From Streptomyces sp. NBC_01237 (GTDB lineage: Bacteria; Actinomycetota; Actinomycetes; Streptomycetales; Streptomycetaceae), in assembly GCF_035917275.1 (NCBI RefSeq), contig NZ_CP108508.1, forward strand, positions 6,076,001-6,140,000: 64,000 nucleotides of DNA, read 5' to 3'. The position numbers were made by a program, and so were the translations under genes. The notes under the pieces were generated by a model that worked only from the letters and a program-made list of their open reading frames with translations, searched no databases and was not told where the DNA came from. Positions 45,857-53,013 of the stretch are shown one piece after another; within the stretch, counting starts at the first letter, position 1, and each line of letters begins with the position of its first letter.

Positions 45857-46822
45857 ATGTTCGCCGCCTACGCAGCCCGCATCGACCCCGATCAGCCCCT
45901 CGACGGCCTTGAGCTGGGCGAACGCCCGGCGCCCGAGGCGCGGCCCGGCTGGACCACCGTCAACGTCAGGGCCGCCTCCCTGAACCACCACGACCTCTGG
46001 TCCCTGCGCGGGGTGGGCCTCGCCGAGGACAAGCTGCCGATGATCCTCGGCTGTGACGCCGCGGGCGTCGACCAGGACGGCAACGAGGTCGTCCTGCACT
46101 CGGTGATCGGCCAGACCGGGCACGGGGTCGGCCCCGGCGAGACCCGGTCCATCCTCACCGAGCGCTACCAGGGCACGTTCGCCGAGCAGGTCACCGTGCC
46201 CGCCTGGAACGTGCTGCCCAAGCCGAAGGAGCTGACCTTCGAGCAGGCCGCCTGTCTGCCGACCGCCTGGCTCACCGCGTACCGGATGCTCTTCACCAAC
46301 GCCGGGGTGCGGCCCGGCGACTCCGTGCTCGTGCAGGGTGCGGGCGGCGGTGTCGCCACCGCCGCGATCGTGCTCGGCAGGGCGGCCGGGCTGCGGATGT
46401 TCGCCACCAGCAGGGACGAGGGCCGGCGCAAGCGGGCCGTCGAACTCGGTGCCGTCGAGGCGTACGAGACCGGCGCGCGGCTGCCGCACCGGGTCGACGC
46501 GGTCATCGAGACGGTCGGTGCCGCCACCTGGTCCCACTCGGTGAAGTCGCTGCGTCCCGGTGGCACGATCGTCATCTCCGGTGCCACCAGCGGCGACCGC
46601 CCCTCGCATGCCGAACTCACCCGGATCTTCTTCCTGGAACTGAAGGTCGTCGGCTCCACGATGGGGTCCAAGGACGAGCTGGAGGACCTGCTCTCGTTCT
46701 GTGCGGTGACCGGGGTGCGACCCGTCATCGACGAGGTGCTGCCGCTGGACCGGGCCCGCGAGGGGTTCGAACGGATGGATTCGGGCGAGCAGTTCGGGAA
46801 GATCGTCCTCACTTCCGCCTGA
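45857..46822 (+). CDS. Zinc-type alcohol dehydrogenase / quinone oxidoreductase-like MDR
   Basis: 321 residues. MDR fold: AASLNHHDLWSLRG and LGCDAAGVD in the catalytic domain, then GDSVLVQGAGGGVATAAIVL as cofactor site. The catalytic zinc ligands of classical ADHs are not evident, so it is closer to quinone oxidoreductase/zinc-independent members. ATG 45857 begins MFAAYAARID as usual for the family. Substrate unknown. Confidence 0.85.
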   Translation: MFAAYAARIDPDQPLDGLELGERPAPEARPGWTTVNVRAASLNHHDLWSLRGVGLAEDKLPMILGCDAAGVDQDGNEVVLHSVIGQTGHGVGPGETRSILTERYQGTFAEQVTVPAWNVLPKPKELTFEQAACLPTAWLTAYRMLFTNAGVRPGDSVLVQGAGGGVATAAIVLGRAAGLRMFATSRDEGRRKRAVELGAVEAYETGARLPHRVDAVIETVGAATWSHSVKSLRPGGTIVISGATSGDRPSHAELTRIFFLELKVVGSTMGSKDELEDLLSFCAVTGVRPVIDEVLPLDRAREGFERMDSGEQFGKIVLTSA

Positions 46823-46894
46823 GGGCTGTCCCGTCCCGCCGGCCCTTTCCTTCACCGCAGGCACTCTTGATGGAGCGTCAGTTCTGCTGGTGGG

Positions 46895-48310
46895 ATGCGC
46901 CCCATGCGAATCGGCAGAGCACTCGCGGCAGTTGTCATCTCGTCCGCACTGGCGGCAGGGGTCCTCACTCCTGCCGCCTCCGCGCATCCCGGGCGGGACC
47001 GGCCCACCGGCATCCCGCCGCTGACCGATGACCGCGGCAGGGTCCTCACCCTGCGCGGCTGGAACGTCGAGGACAAGGCGAACCGCGGCGACGCGGCCCT
47101 GACGGCCGTGACCGAGAAGCACTTCCGCGATCTGCGGGCCAAGGGCTTCGACTTCGCCCGGCTGCTGATCTTCTGGGACGACCTGGAGCCCGTACGGGGC
47201 CGGTACAGCGAACGGTATCTGCGCCGGATCGACCGGATCCTGGACTGGGCGCGTACGTACGGCATCCAGGTCCTGCTCGACTCCCACCAGGACGTCTTCG
47301 GCCCGGCCTTCGGCCACCGGGGCATCCCCGCCTGGGCCACCCGTACCGATGGGCTGCCGTTCACCCCGCACCCCGACGACTGGTTCGCCGAGTACTTCGA
47401 ACCGGCCGTCCAGCGGGCCTTCACCCACCTCTACGAGGACGCGGACCTGCGACGCGCCCAGGCCGACATGTGGCGGGTCCTCGCCGACCGTTTCGAGCAC
47501 CACCCGGCGGTCATCGGCTACGACCTGATCAACGAACCGATGGGGGAGCTGCGGGAGGGCGAGGACCTGCCGACGGCCGCCCGCCGGATCGAGGCCGAGC
47601 AGCTCACCCCGATGTACAACCGGCTGGCCCGCGCGGTCCGTTCCGTCGACCCCGGCACCTGGATCTTCGTCGAGCCCACCCCGATCGTGGGCGAGGGCGT
47701 CCCCACCGGGCTGGGGCGGATCAAGGACCGCAGGGCCGTGTACGCGCCGCACTTCTACAACACGGCGATGGAGGCGGGCGCCGACTACGACCCCGCCGCG
47801 GGCTGGATCGAGTCGTACGAGGCCGCCGTCACCGCGTACCCGAAGGAGCAGCGCATCCCGGTCGTCGTCGGCGAATGGGGTCCGCTGAACAACGGGCTGC
47901 CGCTGATGAACCGCTTCTACCGCGAGGCGGTGGCCTCCCTGAACCGCTACAGCTCCGGCTGGGCGGGCTATGTGTGGTGCTACGGGGGCGGCTACTGCGC
48001 CCTCGACGAGCGGGGCGGCTTCCGTACGAACAAGGAGCTGACCGCCACCCCGTACGCCCCGGCGGTCGCGGGCACGGTCCACTCCGACATGTACGACGCG
48101 GCCGCCCGCGTCTACCGCCTCACCTACACCGCGGCCCGGCGTGGCGCGACGGAGATCTCGCTGCCGCCGTCGGCGCGGGGCTGGCGGGTCTCGGTGGTGG
48201 GGCGCGCCGTGGTCCGGGGTGACGCGCCGCACGGGGGCGTACTGCGGGTCGACGCGAGGGACGGGGCACGGGTGGCGGTAACCGTGCGGGAGGCGGGCTC
48301 GCACGGCTGA
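46895..48310 (+). CDS. Secreted GH5-family glycosidase (endoglycoceramidase-like)
   Basis: 471 residues from ATG 46895 (an in-frame ATG at 46904 is equally possible). Sec signal peptide (AVVISSALAAGVLTPAASA). Catalytic acid/base Glu in GYDLINEPMGEL and nucleophile Glu in VVVGEWGPLNN, with DSHQDVFG in between, the arrangement of endoglycoceramidase/glucosylceramidase-type GH5 enzymes. A C-terminal beta-rich domain (~385-470) follows. It acts outside the cell on glycolipids or beta-glucans. Confidence 0.85.
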   Translation: MRPMRIGRALAAVVISSALAAGVLTPAASAHPGRDRPTGIPPLTDDRGRVLTLRGWNVEDKANRGDAALTAVTEKHFRDLRAKGFDFARLLIFWDDLEPVRGRYSERYLRRIDRILDWARTYGIQVLLDSHQDVFGPAFGHRGIPAWATRTDGLPFTPHPDDWFAEYFEPAVQRAFTHLYEDADLRRAQADMWRVLADRFEHHPAVIGYDLINEPMGELREGEDLPTAARRIEAEQLTPMYNRLARAVRSVDPGTWIFVEPTPIVGEGVPTGLGRIKDRRAVYAPHFYNTAMEAGADYDPAAGWIESYEAAVTAYPKEQRIPVVVGEWGPLNNGLPLMNRFYREAVASLNRYSSGWAGYVWCYGGGYCALDERGGFRTNKELTATPYAPAVAGTVHSDMYDAAARVYRLTYTAARRGATEISLPPSARGWRVSVVGRAVVRGDAPHGGVLRVDARDGARVAVTVREAGSHG

Positions 48311-48379
48311 ACCGAGGCTGGAAGAAGGGCTGTTGTTCCGGTGGGCCACCTCCGTGAAGGCGCGCCGGGCCGGCGATTG

Positions 48380-48424
48380 TGTCAATGTTGGTTGACATGG
48401 AGTGCATGTCAACGTACGTTGACA
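48380..48424. promoter_or_regulatory. Four-half-site TGTCAA/TTGACA operator
   Basis: Half-sites at 48380-48385 (TGTCAA), 48392-48397 (TTGACA), 48407-48412 (TGTCAA) and 48419-48424 (TTGACA). The last two form a perfect 18-bp palindrome, TGTCAACGTACGTTGACA (48407-48424), and the middle two a perfect GTTGACAT-N7-ATGTCAAC dyad. The array ends 2 bp before the HTH gene's ATG. Probable autoregulatory operator. Confidence 0.7.
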
Positions 48425-48426
48425 GC

Positions 48427-48636
48427 ATGACCGAAGCAACGGATCTGGCCGCACGCGCCGGTGACCGTGACCCGCGTGTCGGGCTGCGGGCCGTCGCCGC
48501 GCTGCGGCGGCTGCTGGAACAGCTGGAAGCCGTACAAGTGAGAAGCGCCCGCGTCCAGGGCTGGTCGTGGCAGGAGATCGCGGCCGAACTGGGCGTCAGC
48601 CGACAGGCCGTGCACAAGAAGTACGGGAGGCATTGA
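48427..48636 (+). CDS. Small HTH protein
   Basis: 69 residues from ATG 48427. Nearly all helical: a coiled N-terminal half (LRAVAALRRLLEQLEAVQVR) and a C-terminal HTH (WSWQEIAAELGVSRQAVHKKYG). It lies right behind a four-half-site palindromic array and is coupled to the Clp-N gene (TGATG overlap). Probably the local repressor. An upstream extension of the frame would run through the operator and is unlikely. Confidence 0.8.
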   Translation: MTEATDLAARAGDRDPRVGLRAVAALRRLLEQLEAVQVRSARVQGWSWQEIAAELGVSRQAVHKKYGRH

Positions 48637-49217
48637 TGTTCGAGCGATTCGCCAAGGGGGCCCGCGCCACCGTGACCGGCGCCGTCACCCAGGCCGAGCG
48701 GGCCGGCGCCGACCTGGTCACCGAGGAGCATCTGCTGCTCTCCCTGCTGGAGCGGAAGGGCAGCCGGGCCTCCTTCGCCGTCGCGGCACTCGGTCTCACC
48801 GACCGCCGCGCCTCGGTGGCGGCCTCCCTGGCCGACGCCCGTCGGCGCGGCGGACTGACCAGGGCCGATACGGACGCACTCGCCGGTATCGGGATCGACG
48901 TGGCCGAGATCGTGTCCCGGATCGAGGGCGCGCACGGCGAGGGGGCGCTCGCCGGGGATCGCGGGAGCCGCCGGTGGTGGTCCGGGCATCGCGCGTTCAC
49001 GCCCGGCGCGAAGGCGGTCCTGGAGAAGTCGCTCCGGATCGCACTCGGGCGCGGCGACCGCGTCATCGGTGAGGAACACCTGCTGCTGGCGCTCACCGCC
49101 ACGCCCGGAGTGGTCGCGGACGTCCTCGCCGAGCACGGGGCGACGTACGCGACCGTGGAGCGTGCCCTGTACGGGGACGGGGCGGAGGGCGGGGGACTGC
49201 GGGCCGAGGCGGGCTGA
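48636..49217 (+). CDS. Clp-N (ClpA/ClpC N-terminal) domain protein
   Basis: 193 residues with two Clp-N repeats (ADLVTEEHLLLSLLERKGSR near residue 30; DRVIGEEHLLLALTATPGVV near residue 145) and no AAA+ module. Such stand-alone proteins resemble adaptor or decoy forms of the Clp substrate-recognition domain. GGGAGG lies eight bases before ATG. Paired with the upstream HTH gene as a two-gene operon. Biological role unknown; heat or protein stress is a reasonable guess. Confidence 0.85.
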   Translation: MFERFAKGARATVTGAVTQAERAGADLVTEEHLLLSLLERKGSRASFAVAALGLTDRRASVAASLADARRRGGLTRADTDALAGIGIDVAEIVSRIEGAHGEGALAGDRGSRRWWSGHRAFTPGAKAVLEKSLRIALGRGDRVIGEEHLLLALTATPGVVADVLAEHGATYATVERALYGDGAEGGGLRAEAG

Positions 49218-49243
49218 CCCGCCCCTCCGCACGGAGGGGCGGG
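49218..49243. terminator. Terminator hairpin
   Basis: CCCGCCCCTCCG-CA-CGGAGGGGCGGG, a 12-bp perfect inverted repeat immediately after the Clp-N stop and before the convergent PadR gene's end. Confidence 0.8.
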
Positions 49244-49256
49244 CCGGCCGTCCGGC

Positions 49257-50282
49257 TCAGCTCTTCCCGCCGCCGCCGCCGGCGCCTTCGCCGGTGCCGG
49301 TGGCGTCCTTCTTCCGCAGCAGCGACTCGACGCGCGCCGCCGCCGCTCCCAGGTGGCGGCGGGCCTCGGTCACCTGTTCCTGGGTGACGCCGTGGTCCCT
49401 GGCCGCGTCGCGGATGTCGTCGCGGAAGCGGTCCAGGAGGCGGTCCAGGTCGCGGGCCGGGTCGCCCGTGCCCGCCGTGTCCCGGCCCCACTCGGGGTCG
49501 GTTCCGGCGGCCTCGGGCTTGGCGGACGGGGGCCATCCGGCCGTCCTGGCGAACCCGCTGAGCTGGCCGGTGATCTCGGCCAGACCCTCCCGTACGCCGG
49601 AGGGCCAGTCGCCCCGGGCGAAGTGCTCCTGGACCTGGCGTGCGGCGCTCTGCATCTGCTCGCGCGCCTTCTCATGGGCCTCCTTGGCCTGGCGGCGGGC
49701 CTGCTGGGCGTCGTCGCGGGCGCGCCTGGACTCGTCCTTCGCCCGGCGGGCCTGCTCCATCCACTCCTGTTTGGCCTTGCGCAGCTCTTCCTTGGCCGTG
49801 CGCCACGCCTCGCTGTCGCCGAGGTCGCCGAGGTCGGAGAAGTCGCCGAAGTCACCGAAGGGGGACCGGCGGGACTCCTTGCCGCCCGGTGTGTGCCGGG
49901 ACTCGGAGGCCGCCGCCCGCATCTCGTTGCGCAGCTTGCCCGCCGCGCCACGGACGTCGTCGCGGATCTCGGCGGCCAGTTCGGAGACGGAGTCGCGGAT
50001 CTCCAGCTCCAGATCGGCCAGCTCGCCGCCGCGGCCCGCCAGCTCGGCGCGCCCCGCGTCGGTGATGGAGTAGACCTTCCGGCCGCCCTCGGTGGCGTGG
50101 GTGACCAGGCCCTCGGCCTCCAGCTTGGCCAGGCGGGGATAGACGGTGCCCGCCGAGGGGGCGTACAGACCGTGGAAGCGCTCCTCCAGGAGCCGGATCA
50201 CCTCGTAGCCGTGGCGCGGGGCCTCGTCCAGCAGCTTCAGCAGGTAGAGGCGCAGGCGGCCGTGGGCGAATACGGGGGGCAT
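49257..50282 (-). CDS. PadR-family regulator with long coiled-coil tail
   Basis: 341 residues. The N-terminal PadR winged helix (LLKLLDEAPRHGYEVIRLLE, YAPSAGTVYPRLAKLEAEGL) is followed by ~250 residues rich in Lys/Arg/Glu/Ala/Gln predicted coiled coil (KEELRKAKQEWMEQARRAKD...), far longer than the ~110-180 residues usual for PadR. There is a short FGDFGDFSDLGDLGDS repeat at about residues 142-157. One base separates it from the upstream DUF4097 gene. Likely repressor of the two-gene operon. Confidence 0.85.
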   Translation of the reverse strand: MPPVFAHGRLRLYLLKLLDEAPRHGYEVIRLLEERFHGLYAPSAGTVYPRLAKLEAEGLVTHATEGGRKVYSITDAGRAELAGRGGELADLELEIRDSVSELAAEIRDDVRGAAGKLRNEMRAAASESRHTPGGKESRRSPFGDFGDFSDLGDLGDSEAWRTAKEELRKAKQEWMEQARRAKDESRRARDDAQQARRQAKEAHEKAREQMQSAARQVQEHFARGDWPSGVREGLAEITGQLSGFARTAGWPPSAKPEAAGTDPEWGRDTAGTGDPARDLDRLLDRFRDDIRDAARDHGVTQEQVTEARRHLGAAAARVESLLRKKDATGTGEGAGGGGGKS

Positions 50283-50283
50283 G

Positions 50284-51141
50284 TCAGAGAACCTTTCCGG
50301 TCGGCTCGGCTTCGTGCGGTTCGTCCTCGACGGGCGGGCGGCGCAGCAGGGCGATCGAGCCGGACGCGGTCATCGCCTTCAGCGTTCCCGTGCCCGCGCC
50401 GAGGGTTCCGGTGATCTTCTTCGCCCCCCACTGGCCGCTGACCCGCAGGTCCTCGAAGGCGTTGGAGAGGCTGCCGCTCGCGGTGTTCGCCTCGACCTTC
50501 GCGTCCGCCGGGTGCGGCAGCCGGATGGCGATCTCGCCGGAGATCGTGGCCAGCCGGATGTCCGTGGGCTTTCCGGACGGATCCAGGTCCAGGATCATGC
50601 CGCCGCTGACGGATTCGGCGTGTACGGAGCTCCCGGCTCCGTCGACCACGGTGAGATCGCCGGAGACGGACTGGAAGCGCAGGTCGCCGGTGACGTCCTG
50701 GGCCTCCAGATTGCCGGAGACGGTCTCGCCCCGGACGCTGCCGGTGAGCCCGACCACGCTGGTGTCGCCGCTGACGCCGCGTATCTCGGTGCGTCCCCGG
50801 ATGCCGGAGACGAAGGCCTCGGCACCGACCACGCCGACCTCCACCGCGCAGTCGGCCGGTACGACGACGGAGACGACGGCGTTGCGGTGCCAGCCCTTGC
50901 GGTCGAACCACTTGTGGAGGCCCTTCCAGTGCAGGTCCTCATAGGTGACGGTGAGCGTGCCGTCCTGCTGGGTCACCACCAGCGGCGGGCCCTCGACCCC
51001 GGATATCTCCAGCCGTGCGGACTGCTCCTCGGTGCCGACCACGTTGACGGTGCCGTTGACGATGCGTACCTGGAGCGCCGTCACCGGGTCGTCGAAGGTG
51101 AGCTTCCGCGACTCGCTGATGGCCCACGTCGACACAGGCAT
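50284..51141 (-). CDS. DUF4097-family beta-strand repeat protein
   Basis: 285 residues forming a right-handed beta-helix-like array with repeating VSGDxxV / GSV units (RGVSGDTSVVGLTGSV, ETVSGNLEAQDVTGDL, QSVSGDLTVVD). Such putative adhesin or cytosolic scaffold proteins are frequently encoded with PadR regulators and phage-shock or lantibiotic-response genes. No signal peptide. Function unknown. Confidence 0.85.
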   Translation of the reverse strand: MPVSTWAISESRKLTFDDPVTALQVRIVNGTVNVVGTEEQSARLEISGVEGPPLVVTQQDGTLTVTYEDLHWKGLHKWFDRKGWHRNAVVSVVVPADCAVEVGVVGAEAFVSGIRGRTEIRGVSGDTSVVGLTGSVRGETVSGNLEAQDVTGDLRFQSVSGDLTVVDGAGSSVHAESVSGGMILDLDPSGKPTDIRLATISGEIAIRLPHPADAKVEANTASGSLSNAFEDLRVSGQWGAKKITGTLGAGTGTLKAMTASGSIALLRRPPVEDEPHEAEPTGKVL

Positions 51142-51177
51142 GGATATGACCTCCCGGAGAGCGTGGCATGACGCAAC

Positions 51178-51211
51178 ATATCGCGTCTCTTGTTCGACAC
51201 GATATATCGCG
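51178..51211. promoter_or_regulatory. Probable PadR operator repeats
   Basis: Two copies of ATATCGCG 26 bp apart (51178-51185, 51204-51211); the second is embedded in the palindrome CGATATATCG (51200-51209). They are AT-rich islands just upstream of the DUF4097-padR operon start, hence a likely autoregulatory site. Confidence 0.5.
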
Positions 51212-51296
51212 GATGAGTGAAGTCAAGCGGGATCGGGAGTCGATCCGGCCTCTCAAATAGCATCAGGCATGGGCAAATTGCCCTAGCGTGTGAGGC

Positions 51297-52157
51297 ATGA
51301 ACGCGACACCCGTGGGAGCGCTGCTGCTGTGCCGGGCCACCCCCGAGACCGTAGCGCCGCCGGCCCACCTCCTGCGTGAGCCGATGCTGCTCACCCCGGC
51401 GGGCGACGGGTGGAGCGCGCTCGTCCCGGACGGAAAGCCCTGGCTGGGCGCGGGGGCCGAGGTGGCCGGCGTGCGTACCCCCGCGACCGGGGGCACCGAA
51501 CCCGTCGACCGGGTGCTCGGCGGCTGGGCCACCGCGCTCGCGGTCGGCTCGGCCTGGCCGGTGCTCGCCCTGTGGTGGGACGGCGACCGGGCCGGATACA
51601 CGCTGGCGGCCGGTTTCCGCCGCCCCGTCGGCTATGTCTGGCTCGCCGACGGCACCCCGGCCGGCGAGGACGAGGCCATGCGCACCTTCGCCGCCCGGCT
51701 CGGACTCGACCCCGTCCTGGATCTCCAGGCACTGGAGGAGCTGACCCGCCCGGACCCCGACGCGGACGCGGGCGCCCGGCTGCGCGGGCTGCTCGCCGTG
51801 CTCACCCGCACCGGTCTGACCCTGCCTTCCGGCCTGGGGCCCGGAGAGTCCGCCGACCGGCTGCGCTCGGTGGCCGCCGTGCTGCCCGGGACGGAACGCG
51901 TCGAGTGGGCGGGCTGGCGCGACGCCGTACGGGTGGAGCTGGACGCGGTCGAGAACAGCGGCCTCGGCCCGTGGGTGCGCGGCCCCAGGGCCCGCGCGGT
52001 GGCCGTGGCACAGATCGCGGCAGGGCTCCCGCTCCTGCTGTGGGGCGCCCGCCGCCGCAGCGCAGGCTGGGCGACGGCCGGGGCGGTACTGCTGGTGCAG
52101 GGCGCACTGGGGATCGCGTACCACCGCATCCGGGACGCGGACGCCGAGAACGGCTGA
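51297..52157 (+). CDS. Hypothetical protein with C-terminal membrane segments
   Basis: 286 residues. The N-terminal two thirds are soluble and contain one moderately hydrophobic stretch; near the C-terminus two hydrophobic stretches (AVAVAQIAAGLPLLLWGA; AGWATAGAVLLVQGALGIAY) separated by RRRS suggest a helical hairpin. Good GC3 bias. Family not recognised. Divergent from the DUF4097-padR operon. Confidence 0.7.
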   Translation: MNATPVGALLLCRATPETVAPPAHLLREPMLLTPAGDGWSALVPDGKPWLGAGAEVAGVRTPATGGTEPVDRVLGGWATALAVGSAWPVLALWWDGDRAGYTLAAGFRRPVGYVWLADGTPAGEDEAMRTFAARLGLDPVLDLQALEELTRPDPDADAGARLRGLLAVLTRTGLTLPSGLGPGESADRLRSVAAVLPGTERVEWAGWRDAVRVELDAVENSGLGPWVRGPRARAVAVAQIAAGLPLLLWGARRRSAGWATAGAVLLVQGALGIAYHRIRDADAENG

Positions 52158-52292
52158 CCCGGACGGGCGGCTCCGGCGCGGGGCCCACGGCGGAGGCACC
52201 GGCGCCGGGCCCGCGGAAGGCCCGCGGAACCAGGCCCCGGCGCGAGGCCCGACCCCTGCGAAGGCCGCCCGCCCGGACGGGACGGACCCTCG

Positions 52293-52478
52293 CTACTCGT
52301 CCTCGTCGTCCTCGTCGTCCAGCCGGGCCAGCCAGGTCGCGAGGCGCTCGACGGGCACCTCGAAGTCGGGGTTGAGATCGACGAACGTACGCAGCTGCTC
52401 GGCCAGCCACTCGAAGGTGACCTCCTCCTCGCCGCGCCGCTTCTCCAGTTCCTCGATGCCACGGTCCGTGAAGTACAA
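52293..52478 (-). CDS. DUF6104-like small acidic protein
   Basis: 61 residues, starting MYFTDRGIEELEKRRGEEEV and ending in a run of Asp/Glu (LDDEDDEDE). Matches the pattern of a short Streptomyces-conserved protein family (DUF6104). Cytosolic, no known function. GCACGC-rich upstream region lacks an obvious strong ribosome site. Confidence 0.75.
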   Translation of the reverse strand: MYFTDRGIEELEKRRGEEEVTFEWLAEQLRTFVDLNPDFEVPVERLATWLARLDDEDDEDE

Positions 52479-52656
52479 GGCGTGCTCCTGTTGCGTACGG
52501 GTGTTCTTCCCTCAGGGTATGGCGTCGGCGCGGGCGGCCGGATCTCGACTGCGCGGGTCCGCTCCCCCTCGCCTGCCGGGGCACCGGCCAGTAATCTTGG
52601 TGACCGGATCAAGTCAGCGCCGGGGCAAGCGCCTTGACGTACGGATCGGGGGAGCC

Positions 52657-53013
52657 GTGAGTGGTCGTGTCCGTCGTATCGATCTCGGCGACGGCAAGAT
52701 TGTCTACGCCCGGGTGAGTGCGGCCGAGGGGTACGGGTCGTCCGACCGGGACGTCGGAGTGGCCGAGACCGCCGCGGCCAAGCTGGAACAGCTCAACGAG
52801 CTGATCGCGCGGGTCGGCAGCACCGTCCTGGACGCCGCCGCCGCGGTGAGACCGCACGAGGCGTCGGTCACCTTCGGAGTGGAGCTGAGCACCAAGCCCG
52901 GAAAGGCGCTCGCCATCCTCGCGGACGGCGAGGCCAAGGCGTCCGTCCAGGTCTCCCTCACCTGGCGGCTGGGCGAGCAGGACCCGGAGGGGCCGGCCGG
53001 CACGGATGTCTGA
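52657..53013 (+). CDS. Trypsin-co-occurring domain (Trypco1, CU044_2847-type) protein
   Basis: 118 residues from GTG 52657 (GGGGGAG just upstream; spacing is short, so the start is uncertain). The body is a compact beta-sandwich-like domain (VRPHEASVTFGVELSTKPGK, then VQVSLTWRL) with a helix AETAAAKLEQLNELIARVG. Proteins of this family are encoded beside trypsin-like proteases in actinobacterial vWA-MoxR conflict-type operons. The stop region overlaps the protease ATG by 8 bp, so they are coupled. Probably an inhibitor, adaptor or sensor for the protease. Confidence 0.75.
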   Translation: MSGRVRRIDLGDGKIVYARVSAAEGYGSSDRDVGVAETAAAKLEQLNELIARVGSTVLDAAAAVRPHEASVTFGVELSTKPGKALAILADGEAKASVQVSLTWRLGEQDPEGPAGTDV

